Shown piece after piece: positions 50,710-58,193 of a DNA stretch of 64,000 bases; the stretch's first letter is position 1; each line of letters starts with the position of its first letter. The translations under genes were made by a program, and so were the position numbers. Below the pieces are notes generated by a model, which made no database searches, was not told the origin of the DNA, and saw only the letters and a list, made by a program, of their open reading frames with translations. The stretch is from Candidatus Nyctobacter psychrophilus (GTDB taxonomy: Bacteria > Vulcanimicrobiota > Vulcanimicrobiia > Vulcanimicrobiales > Vulcanimicrobiaceae). The DNA is taken from NCBI GenBank assembly GCA_014305025.1, contig JACRTY010000034.1, forward strand, positions 1 through 64,000. Direction: 5' to 3'.

Positions 50710-50910
50710 TCAGGTCCCGAGCGTACGCGAAAGGAAGAGTCGGACTTTCGCCCAGGCGTCGCCGACTTCGTGCCCATTGAGCGCAGCCGAACTTTCGCGG
50801 AAAAATGCGTGACCGATGACCGCCGGACGAGGTTCGGCGCCGTCGGGGCGCGCAACAAAGCCCGGCATCGCTCCGCCGGCAACCGATATCGTCACATCTT
50901 GGGTCTGCAT
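50710..50910 (-). pseudogene. Dienelactone hydrolase with in-frame internal deletion
   Basis: A 66-residue reading that begins like an intact dienelactone hydrolase (MQTQDVTISVAGGAMPGFVA, RPDGAEPRPAVI) and jumps directly to the C-terminal segment (GHAFFRESSAALNGHEVGDA, WAKVRLFLS), which holds the catalytic His. The missing middle of about 160-170 residues would carry the nucleophilic Cys and Asp. The frame is kept and ends at a proper stop. It is divergent from egtD, 30 nt away. A deletion pseudogene is most likely; a retained mini-protein cannot be excluded. Confidence 0.72.
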
Positions 50911-50940
50911 GGTTGGCTTCTGAGGAAACGCGAGGTCGCA

Positions 50941-51954
50941 ATGATCGTGCCCCACCGCAACGAACTGACGCCGGTCGGCGAGCGTTTTGCGCTCTATCGG
51001 GCGCCGGAGCCGGCTGTGACCGCGAGTTTCGCCGACGACGTGCGTTCGGGTTTGACGGCGCCGCGAAAAACGCTCCCGCCGAAATACTTCTACGATGAAT
51101 TGGGTTCGGCGCTGTTCGAGGCCATCACGCTGCTGCCCGAATATTACCTGACGCGCGCCGAAGCCGCCATTCTCCAACGCTACGCTCCCGCAATGATCGG
51201 CGCGCTCGACGGACCGATCGAGATCGTCGAGTTCGGCAGCGGCAGTGCGCGTAAGAGCCGCACCTTGATCGGTGCGGCGCTCGACGTGCAAGCCCGCGTG
51301 ACGTATCATCCGATCGACATTTCGCCCAGCGCCCTTGTCGCTTGCGCGACGGCGCTCGTCGGCGAATACGACCGGCTCGATGTCGCCGCGTACGCGAGCG
51401 ACTACGTCGAGGTGCTGGCCTCGGCGCGCTTGAGTACGTCAAAACGCGTGCTCGCGCTTTTTCTTGGATCGAACGTGGGCAACTACGAGCCGCGCGAAGC
51501 CTGCGCGCTGCTGCGGGCGATGTCCGCTGCATTCAAGCCCGGTGACGGCCTGCTGCTCGGAGCCGATCTCAAGAAGGATGCCGCGACGCTGGAACTCGCC
51601 TACAACGATCCGACCGGCGTCACGGCCGCTTTCGACAAGAACGTCCTGGGCCGCATCAACCGGGAACTCGACGGTCATTTCGATCTCGATGCGTTCGCGC
51701 ACGTCGCGCGTTACGAGGCGGTGCGCGGCCGCATCGAATCGCGCTTGATCGCACAACGCGGGATGACGGTTCCCATCGACGCGCTGCGCCTCGACGTACG
51801 GCTGTTCACCGCGGAATCGATTCACACCGAGTCTTCGTACAAGTTCGATGACGACGACATCGCACGGCTTGCCGCCGACAGCGGCTTCCGCGTGGCTCGC
51901 CGCTGGAGCGACGACGACCAGCGCTTCGCAGTGTGGCTGCTGGTGATCGAATAG
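50941..51954 (+). CDS. egtD: L-histidine N-alpha-methyltransferase EgtD
   Basis: SAM-dependent enzyme that trimethylates histidine to hercynine in ergothioneine biosynthesis; 337 aa. Family blocks: LTAPRKTLPPKYFYDELGSA, LFEAITLLPEYYLTRAEAAI, IEIVEFGSGSARKSRTLIGA (SAM site), VTYHPIDISPSALVACATAL, LALFLGSNVGNYEPREACAL, LLLGADLKKDAATLELAYND and HTESSYKFDDDDIARLAADS. The ATG is the first conserved Met. EgtB and EgtE are not in the window; the next gene is a C26 amidotransferase, not the usual EgtC. Confidence 0.95.
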   Translation: MIVPHRNELTPVGERFALYRAPEPAVTASFADDVRSGLTAPRKTLPPKYFYDELGSALFEAITLLPEYYLTRAEAAILQRYAPAMIGALDGPIEIVEFGSGSARKSRTLIGAALDVQARVTYHPIDISPSALVACATALVGEYDRLDVAAYASDYVEVLASARLSTSKRVLALFLGSNVGNYEPREACALLRAMSAAFKPGDGLLLGADLKKDAATLELAYNDPTGVTAAFDKNVLGRINRELDGHFDLDAFAHVARYEAVRGRIESRLIAQRGMTVPIDALRLDVRLFTAESIHTESSYKFDDDDIARLAADSGFRVARRWSDDDQRFAVWLLVIE

Positions 51955-51975
51955 CTGGTGATCGAAGTGACGTAG

Positions 51976-52683
51976 GTGCACATCGGAATCACGTCTTCGC
52001 AGCCCTACATCCGTGACGATGTTCTCAATCCGAAGGTCGCGCCGTATGCACGCGCGGTGGAGAGCGCGGGCGGCGAACCGGTGTTGCTCGTCAACGATGT
52101 TGCGAATCTCGACGAACTGCTGGCGACCCTCGGCGGCATCGTCGTTACCGGCGGCGTCGACGTCGACCCCGCGCGCTATGGTGGTCGGCCGGACCATTCG
52201 CGGTCGGCGAAGGGTACGTACCGTGCCGACCGAGACGAATTTGAAATCGCATTGCTGCGGGCGGCGCTCGAACGCGGCATCCCGACCTTATGCATCTGCC
52301 GCGGCATGCAGATTGCCAACGTCGCGTTCGGCGGCACGCTGATCGAAGACATCGGGGACGTGCTGGGCGAGCGCGCGGCGCTCGACCACCTTGATGGCCG
52401 GCACGAAGTAACCGTCGAACCCGACAGTGCGCTCAGTCGGGTGACCGGCGCGTTGGCCTTTCAAACAAACTCACGTCATCATCAGGCCGTTCGCAACCGC
52501 GGCGGCGGCTTGACCATCGCCGCCCGAACATCCGACGGTATCGTCGAAGCGCTCGAAGCAACAGTCGAACACCCGTATTTCCTTGCCGTCCAATGGCATC
52601 CCGAAGATCTCAACGACGACATCAGCCGTCGCTTGTTCGCGACTCTCATCGCCGCCGGCTGCAATCGCGGGGCAGCTTTATAA
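51976..52683 (+). CDS. Class I glutamine amidotransferase, peptidase C26 (PuuD/gamma-Glu-GABA hydrolase type)
   Basis: A 235-aa hydrolase of gamma-glutamyl amides. HIGITSSQPYIRDDVLNPKV at the start, GGIVVTGGVDVDPARYGG, IPTLCICRGMQIANVAFGGT (nucleophile Cys), QTNSRHHQAVRNRGGGLTIA and FLAVQWHPEDLNDDISRRLF (catalytic His/Glu). GTG start 21 nt after the egtD stop, so possibly co-transcribed. A gamma-glutamyl hydrolase beside egtD is interesting because the pathway goes through a gamma-glutamyl-cysteine adduct in some bacteria, but the link is speculative. Confidence 0.92.
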   Translation: MHIGITSSQPYIRDDVLNPKVAPYARAVESAGGEPVLLVNDVANLDELLATLGGIVVTGGVDVDPARYGGRPDHSRSAKGTYRADRDEFEIALLRAALERGIPTLCICRGMQIANVAFGGTLIEDIGDVLGERAALDHLDGRHEVTVEPDSALSRVTGALAFQTNSRHHQAVRNRGGGLTIAARTSDGIVEALEATVEHPYFLAVQWHPEDLNDDISRRLFATLIAAGCNRGAAL

Positions 52684-52693
52684 CGCTGGAACG

Positions 52694-53206
52694 TTACAGG
52701 AGGTCATCGCGTGGAGTGCGCTCAGCGTCTGCGAAGGCGCGATTTTCGCAGCGCATTCGCCATCCGAGCATAGCAAGATTCGCGCCTCCGAAGATCAGTG
52801 CGAGCCGCCTTAAGCCCAATGCCAATGCAACGCACGGCAACTCCAATGCCACGATGACGTAATTGGGGTGGCGGACGAAGCGGTATGGTCCTGTTACGAC
52901 TGGCGGCGCGGCCGGTAGAAGCATGATGCGCGTCGTCCAACGCTCGCGGAGCGTCGCTAAGACCCACACGCGACCGAGCTGTAGACCGAAGAACAAGCCC
53001 AAAAAAAGCGGCAAAACACAGCGATGTCGTCCGCGCACCCAAAGCATGGCCAGCCAGCTTGCGTGCAAAGCCACCATCGCGGGATAGTGACCAGCGGCGA
53101 CTTCATACGCGCCGCGCCGACGCAGCGCGCGGGTGTTTCGGGACGCGATTGCAAGCTCGACGGCCCGCTGCAGCGAGATGAATGCCAGCAACACCGCGCC
53201 CTTCAC
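52694..53206 (-). CDS. Isoprenylcysteine carboxyl methyltransferase-like (ICMT) membrane protein
   Basis: A 170-aa membrane methyltransferase: helices in GAVLLAFISLQRAVELAIAS and VLPLFLGLFFGLQLGRVWVL, and the C-terminal signature TGPYRFVRHPNYVIVALELP, then RCENRAFAD, matching the ICMT/phospholipid-methyltransferase family. GTG start in a GTGA overlap with the type III PKS stop. In Bacillus and others an ICMT-like gene beside a type III PKS methylates alkylpyrone products (BpsA-BpsB), so that role is likely. Confidence 0.9.
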   Translation of the reverse strand: MKGAVLLAFISLQRAVELAIASRNTRALRRRGAYEVAAGHYPAMVALHASWLAMLWVRGRHRCVLPLFLGLFFGLQLGRVWVLATLRERWTTRIMLLPAAPPVVTGPYRFVRHPNYVIVALELPCVALALGLRRLALIFGGANLAMLGWRMRCENRAFADAERTPRDDLL

Positions 53207-54285
53207 GCGGCGCGCTCGAGTGCGACGAAGCTCGCCGTAAAGCCGGGGCCAAGCGCTGCAAGCATCGTGTTCTTGCATAGACCCGCTGCTATCGCCCGTT
53301 CCAGAACGAAGAGCACCGTCGGCGACGACATGTTGCCGAAATCGCGCATCACGCCGCGCTCATGATCGAGGGCACCCGCCGCTAGGCCTAGCGCGGCCTC
53401 AATCGCCTCGATCACGCGTGTCCCGCCGGGGTGGCAAAGCACGCGTCCGATTCGCTTGGGGTCGACTTCGAGGCGGCCCGTCGCCCCCTGGAAGCTTTCA
53501 CGGTAGCGGCGTTCGACGAACGCCGGCAAGGAACGCGAGAGAAGAACCCCGAGTCCCACGTCGTCGATCGCCCAGCCCATGATGTCTAACGTGCCCGGCC
53601 ATAAGTGTTCGGTTGCACCGGCGAAGGCCGCTATCGACGCAATCGACGGATCGCTCGACACGATCGCTGCCGCAGCGCCGTCGCCGAAGAGCGACGTTGC
53701 GATAACGTCGGCTTTCGTCGCTCGATCCAAACGAAACGCCAGCGTGCATAGTTCGACTGCAACGAGAAGAACCGTCGTTCCGGGCCGCGCCGCCGCGAGT
53801 CGCGAGGCGATCGCGAGTCCGGTCACGCCACCTGCGCAGCCCAGGCCGAAGACCGGAGTGCGCTCCACGTCTGCACGAAATCCCATCTTCGGCAGCACGC
53901 GCGCTTCCAAACTTGGCGTGGTCACGCCGGTGGAGGACACGGTGACGACGGCATCGACCGCAGTTGGCGGTAGACCCGCTGCGTCGAGGGCCCGCTTTGC
54001 GACACTCTTGAAGAGATGCGTCGCACCGTCGACATACGCCGCCGTACGCTCCTCCCAGCCATGCGACTGGGCAAACCACGGCAAGGCGGAAACCGAGTAA
54101 CGCCGCTCCACGCCCGTTGACGCGAAAACGCCCGCGACCCGTTCGTAGTCGCGCATTTTGCGACTAAACAGGGCGCGCGAATGTTCCTCGGCGAGACGCT
54201 GATCGATTTGATTGTCGGGGACCGCGGTCGCGACCGATATTAGCTTTGCCGGGCATGCCAAGCCGCGCGCAGTAAGGTCTCGCAC
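53203..54285 (-). CDS. Type III polyketide synthase (chalcone/stilbene synthase family)
   Basis: A 360-aa homodimeric ketosynthase that makes pyrones or resorcinols from acyl-CoA starters. Catalytic triad: Cys150 in VFGLGCAGGV, His285 in VLCHPGGTRVIEA, and Asn318 in RDFGNMSSPTVLFVLE. GDGAAAAIVSSD and GALDHERGVM are also typical. Translationally coupled to an ICMT-like methyltransferase, so the product is probably an O-methylated alkylpyrone or alkylresorcinol, which may sit in the membrane. GTG start. Divergent from a LolA-like gene. Confidence 0.95.
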   Translation of the reverse strand: MRDLTARGLACPAKLISVATAVPDNQIDQRLAEEHSRALFSRKMRDYERVAGVFASTGVERRYSVSALPWFAQSHGWEERTAAYVDGATHLFKSVAKRALDAAGLPPTAVDAVVTVSSTGVTTPSLEARVLPKMGFRADVERTPVFGLGCAGGVTGLAIASRLAAARPGTTVLLVAVELCTLAFRLDRATKADVIATSLFGDGAAAAIVSSDPSIASIAAFAGATEHLWPGTLDIMGWAIDDVGLGVLLSRSLPAFVERRYRESFQGATGRLEVDPKRIGRVLCHPGGTRVIEAIEAALGLAAGALDHERGVMRDFGNMSSPTVLFVLERAIAAGLCKNTMLAALGPGFTASFVALERAA

Positions 54286-54363
54286 ACCTGCTTTATGCCC
54301 GAAATAGCGTTCATCGAATATGGCAAGCGGTGCCGCTGCCTCTCCAGCGAATGCCGCGGTGGT

Positions 54364-54981
54364 ATGTTTTTCGCCACGCTCTTGCTCGCAACGACGAGCG
54401 CAAACGCCGCGCCATCGCCCTCCTCGGCGCTCAATGAGTTTACCGCGGCGTGGTCAGGGATCGGTTCGTATAGCGCCACGTTGACCATGCACGAAACCGA
54501 AGGCAACGACGTTCAAGACCGGACGTACGCGTACACCTTCGCTAAGCCGGCTAACGCGACGATTGCCATCACGGCCGGACCCGGTCGCGGCGGTAAGGTG
54601 AGCTGGTCGGGCGGCGACGACGTTACCGGATCGCCACCGGGGATTCTGGGCGCCATTAAAGTGCATATGTCGCTTCACGATCACCGCGTCACGTCGCTGC
54701 GGGGCGACACCGTTGCGATGGCGTCGTTCGGCTGGCTGCGCGACCACCTGCGGCGCACCAAGGGAACGATAACGCAAATGGCGGGCCCCGAGGTCCGCGG
54801 CGTTGCGACGAGCGAGGTGGGCCTGGCGGTCACGGACCCAAGCGCCGATGACGGCGTAACGCGCGAAGTGGTGTTGCTTTCGCAGCGCACCCATCTGCCG
54901 GTCGAATTTGAACGCTACGTCGGCGCGTCGCTCGTTAAGGACATCCGGTACTCGGACGTCGTCACCAGTCCAACACACTGA
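54364..54981 (+). CDS. Exported LolA-like/DUF1571-like protein
   Basis: A 205-aa secreted protein: signal peptide FFATLLLATTSANAAPSPSS, then LNEFTAAWSGIGSYSATLTM, HETEGNDVQDRTYAYTFAKP, VHMSLHDHRVTSLRGDTVAM, FGWLRDHLRRTKGTITQMAG and HLPVEFERYVGASLVKDIRY. The half-barrel pattern is LolA/DUF1571-like and similar in layout to the protein at 43785. The ATG before the signal peptide was preferred to one 69 nt upstream. May carry lipids or polyketide products; no direct evidence. Confidence 0.7.
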   Translation: MFFATLLLATTSANAAPSPSSALNEFTAAWSGIGSYSATLTMHETEGNDVQDRTYAYTFAKPANATIAITAGPGRGGKVSWSGGDDVTGSPPGILGAIKVHMSLHDHRVTSLRGDTVAMASFGWLRDHLRRTKGTITQMAGPEVRGVATSEVGLAVTDPSADDGVTREVVLLSQRTHLPVEFERYVGASLVKDIRYSDVVTSPTH

Positions 54982-54998
54982 GTTGCCGCCAAGGGCAT

Positions 54999-55607
54999 CT
55001 ATGTGAGGCGCCGTTCGGCCAGCCGAAGTAGACGATCGGCGACGATGGCGAGCGCCGCGGCGACGACGCTGCCGGCGATCGTCCGGTCGGGGGCGTCGTG
55101 TTGCAGGCCGTAGAGGATGAGGACGCCCAGACCGCCCGCATTGACCCAAGCGCCGAGCGTCGCGAGCGCGATTAGGGCGACGGTCGCAAGGCGCACGCCG
55201 CCGAGCATCACGGGCAACGCTTGTGGGAATTCGACGCGCCAGAAGCGCTGCCACGGCGTCATGCCCAGACCCCGAGCGGCCTCGACCAGCGGAACGGGAA
55301 CGCCGCGCAAGCCGAGCACGACGTTGCGCACGAGCAGCATCTGCGCGTAGATGACGAGCGCCAGGATCGCGGTCGTGCTGCCGATGCCGAAGACGGGCAC
55401 GAGCACCGCGAAGAGCGCGAGGCTGGGGATCGTGTACGAAACGTTGAGCGCTTGCAGCACGACGGCCCCCAAGCGCCGCGAGCGGGCGATGAAGACTCCT
55501 AGCGGAAGGGCAAGCGCTGCTGCGATCCCAAGTGACGTCAGTACGAGATAGAGATGTTCGACGAGGTGGCCCGCGACCGTACTGCTATGGGTGAAGAGGT
55601 ACGTCAT
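54999..55607 (-). CDS. Osmoprotectant ABC transporter permease (OpuCB/ProW-like)
   Basis: A 202-aa inner-membrane permease with five hydrophobic helices: TSLGIAAALALPLGVFIARS, VSYTIPSLALFAVLVPVFGI, AILALVIYAQMLLVRNVVLG, and the EAARGLGMTPWQRFWRVEFP loop, the EAA motif that docks the ATPase. Last gene of a four-gene operon (permease, binding protein, ATPase, permease). It overlaps the ATPase stop by 4 nt. Together they import glycine betaine, choline or a related compound. Confidence 0.93.
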   Translation of the reverse strand: MTYLFTHSSTVAGHLVEHLYLVLTSLGIAAALALPLGVFIARSRRLGAVVLQALNVSYTIPSLALFAVLVPVFGIGSTTAILALVIYAQMLLVRNVVLGLRGVPVPLVEAARGLGMTPWQRFWRVEFPQALPVMLGGVRLATVALIALATLGAWVNAGGLGVLILYGLQHDAPDRTIAGSVVAAALAIVADRLLRLAERRLT

Positions 55608-56668
55608 TGCGCTTGCGCGGCAATGGCCGTGCGCACGTCCTCGAACGTCAGCGTGCCGAGCGTTCGGCCATCCTCGCTGACGGCCACGGCCGACGCACCC
55701 TGTAAGAGGAGCGAAAGCGCATCGCGCAAGCTCGCGTCGGCGTCGATGGGCGCAGACATGGTGTTCTCGGTCGCTTCAAGCGTCGTAGATCGTTCGACGC
55801 GGGTCTGAATTGCATCGCGCGCGCGGAGAAGCTGGAGTCGCCGCACGGCGTCCTTGGCGTCGAGCAGTTTTTCGACGTACGGGGTCGCGGGATGCGCAAG
55901 GATGCGTAGCGGGGCGCCGGTCTGCTCGATCTTACCCTCGCGCATGACGACGATGCGGTCCGCCAGCCGCAACGCTTCATCGACGTCGTGGGTGACGAAG
56001 ATGATCGTCGTCCCGAGCGCCCGATGGATGCGCAGCGTTTCATCTTGGAGCGCGAGGCGGACGATGGCGTCGACGGCCCCGAAGGGCTCATCCATCAAGA
56101 GCACGCGCGGTTCGGCCGCGAGCGCGCGCGCGACGCCGACGCGCTGCGCTTCGCCGCCGGAGAGTTCGCGCGGGTAACGTCCGCGATACCGCTCGGGCTC
56201 GAGTTGCGTAAGCCCAAGCAACTCGTCCACGCGGGCGGCGATGCGCGCGCGATCCCAATGCAACAGCCGCGGCACGACCGCGATGTTCTGCGCGACCGTC
56301 AGGTGCGGAAACAGCCCGACCGCTTGTATGACGTAGCCGATGCCGCGGCGCAGCTCTTCGGGCGTTACGTCTCCGACGTTACGCCCATCGACGGCGATCG
56401 TGCCCGCGGCGGGTATGACGAGCCGGTTGATGGTGCGCAAGAACGTGCTTTTACCGCAGCCCGAGGGCCCGAGCAAAACGATAAATTCGCCGGCCTCCAC
56501 CCCGAGGCTCATGTCGTCGACGGCGTTTCGATCGCTCTCGGCATACCGTACGGCGACGTCTCGGGCGTCGATCGACGCGCCGCGGCGCGGGCCGTCGCGG
56601 TGTTCGCTCAACCGTCCAGTCCCGGAGCGTTCATCATCAGGCGAGGCGATGCTCGCGCAGAAAAGCAT
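55604..56668 (-). CDS. Osmoprotectant ABC transporter ATPase (OpuCA/ProV-like)
   Basis: Energy subunit with Walker A LLGPSGCGKSTFLRTINRL, signature ELSGGEAQRVGVARALA, Walker B VLLMDEPFGAVD and switch IIFVTHDVDEALRLAD. The C-terminal CBS-like part (SLRDALSLLLQGASAVAVSE, GRTLGTLTFEDVRTAI) is typical of OpuCA/ProV and may sense ionic strength. The frame opens at an ATG that overlaps the binding-protein gene by 32 nt; a TTG at 56611 (LSEHRDGPRR) is an equally plausible start giving a more normal length. Confidence 0.95.
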   Translation of the reverse strand: MLFCASIASPDDERSGTGRLSEHRDGPRRGASIDARDVAVRYAESDRNAVDDMSLGVEAGEFIVLLGPSGCGKSTFLRTINRLVIPAAGTIAVDGRNVGDVTPEELRRGIGYVIQAVGLFPHLTVAQNIAVVPRLLHWDRARIAARVDELLGLTQLEPERYRGRYPRELSGGEAQRVGVARALAAEPRVLLMDEPFGAVDAIVRLALQDETLRIHRALGTTIIFVTHDVDEALRLADRIVVMREGKIEQTGAPLRILAHPATPYVEKLLDAKDAVRRLQLLRARDAIQTRVERSTTLEATENTMSAPIDADASLRDALSLLLQGASAVAVSEDGRTLGTLTFEDVRTAIAAQAQ

Positions 56669-57539
56669 GTGCGGCGTCGGCGGGATCCATCTTTTCCCGA
56701 TCGACTTGACCGTTGAGCCGGCGCATGACGGCGTCGGTCAAGAACGGCGCAAGCGCGTTCAAGTGCGCGGCCAGTGACGGCATTGCGGCCAGCGTGTCGT
56801 CGCGCACGACCGGCGCAACCTGGTACGACGGCCAAAAGTGCTTGTCGTCGGCCAGCAACACGAGGCGATCGTATTCGATCTGACCGTCGGTTCCAAAGGC
56901 CACTACGATATCGACTTGTCCTGATTCGAGCGCCGTGTATTTCAGGCCGATATCGAACAATTTGATGTCTTTGAAGCGAAAGCCGCCGTACGCTTTCTGC
57001 AAGCCGGGCAGGCCGTCGGGCCGTGTGGTGAACTCCGGAATGGCCCCCAAGCGCAATTGCGGTGCCGCCCTTGCCGTTTGCGTAAGCGTTCGCACGCCGT
57101 ACTGCTGGGAGACGGCGCGCGTCGTCGCGAGTGCTTGCGTATCGTTGAACGGTGCGGGCGTAAGCCACGTCAACCCGTATTGCTCCTTGTATGCCCGCTT
57201 CACCGCTGCGTACAACGTCGCGGCATCGGCAATGGGCGGCCGGTGCAGAACGCTAAGCAGCGCCGTCCCGGTATATTCGGGGTACAGGTCGATGTCGCCG
57301 CGCCGCAGTGCCTCCATCGCGACCTGCGTGCCGCCCAAGTCGAACTTGCGCGTAACCCGGAAGCCGCGCGCTTCGAGCGTTTGCGCGTAGAGTTCGCCGA
57401 GCACGAGTTCTTCGGTGAAGTTCTTCGCCCCAATCGAGAGAGACCGACCGGCGTGGTGCGCGCACGAGGGCAGAACGGCGAACGACGCGAGCATCGCCAG
57501 AACGTCATTACGCTTCGGCACGGCGCCGAACGCGCTCAT
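56637..57539 (-). CDS. Osmoprotectant-binding lipoprotein (OsmF/OpuCC-like)
   Basis: A 300-aa substrate-binding protein with a lipoprotein-type N-terminus (LPSC, Cys26). Conserved blocks: LSIGAKNFTEELVLGELYAQ, DLGGTQVAMEALRRGDIDLY, PEYTGTALLSVLHRP, RAVSQQYGVRTLTQTAR and FKDIKLFDIGLKYTALESGQ, VDIVVAFGTDGQIEYDRLVL, matching OpuAC/OsmF-type proteins that bind quaternary amines. ATG start overlaps the permease stop (ATGA). Found between the two permease-ATPase parts. Confidence 0.94.
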   Translation of the reverse strand: MSAFGAVPKRNDVLAMLASFAVLPSCAHHAGRSLSIGAKNFTEELVLGELYAQTLEARGFRVTRKFDLGGTQVAMEALRRGDIDLYPEYTGTALLSVLHRPPIADAATLYAAVKRAYKEQYGLTWLTPAPFNDTQALATTRAVSQQYGVRTLTQTARAAPQLRLGAIPEFTTRPDGLPGLQKAYGGFRFKDIKLFDIGLKYTALESGQVDIVVAFGTDGQIEYDRLVLLADDKHFWPSYQVAPVVRDDTLAAMPSLAAHLNALAPFLTDAVMRRLNGQVDREKMDPADAAHAFLREHRLA

Positions 57540-58147
57540 CCGCTGCGCGCGCCCGTACGAACGGCGATCCGCCGCTCGACGACCGTCAATAAGCCTTGCA
57601 CCACCAGCGCCAGTACGGCGACGGCGATCGCGCCTTCGAAGAGTTGACCGTAGTCGCCGCCGGCTAGTCCGTTGAGGATATATTCGCCCAAGCCGCCGCC
57701 GCCGATGAACGCCGCCAGCGTGGCGCTGGCAATCACCTCGACCGCGGCAGTGCGTACTCCGCCGAAGACCACCGGCAAGGCCAGCGGCCATGCGACGCGC
57801 GCGCGAACCTGCCGTTCGGTCATGCCGAGGCCGTGCGCTGCGTCGATCAGCGCGGCGGAGACGTTGCGCAGCGCGACGTCGGTGTTGATGACGATCGGCG
57901 GGATGGCGAGAAAGACCAGCGCGACGAGCGACGGCCGGAAACCGATTCCCAAGAACGGCTGAGCCAGCGCCAGTACCGCCAGGCTCGGGATGACGCGGGC
58001 GACATTGACGCCGGCAAGCGACACGTCGCGCAGCGCGGCCGTGCGCGCAATCGCACTGCCCAGCGGTATGCCGAGCACGAGCGCGCACGCCAGCGCCGCG
58101 CCCGAGAGAATCAGGTGGTCACGCACGTGCAGCAGCAGGTCGCTCAT
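57536..58147 (-). CDS. Osmoprotectant ABC transporter permease (OpuCD/ProW-like)
   Basis: A 203-aa permease paralogous to the one at 54999: AALACALVLGIPLGSAIART, VIPSLAVLALAQPFLGIGFR, LVALVFLAIPPIVINTDVAL and DAAHGLGMTERQVRARVAWP (EAA-type loop). First gene of the operon. Its ATG shares the CATG palindrome with a potential ppk1 start on the other strand, so the divergent promoters overlap coding DNA. Confidence 0.93.
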   Translation of the reverse strand: MSDLLLHVRDHLILSGAALACALVLGIPLGSAIARTAALRDVSLAGVNVARVIPSLAVLALAQPFLGIGFRPSLVALVFLAIPPIVINTDVALRNVSAALIDAAHGLGMTERQVRARVAWPLALPVVFGGVRTAAVEVIASATLAAFIGGGGLGEYILNGLAGGDYGQLFEGAIAVAVLALVVQGLLTVVERRIAVRTGARSG

Positions 58148-58193
58148 GGAGCTCGCGGTGGACTTCCCAGCCGCACTGCCGAAGACCCTTGAG

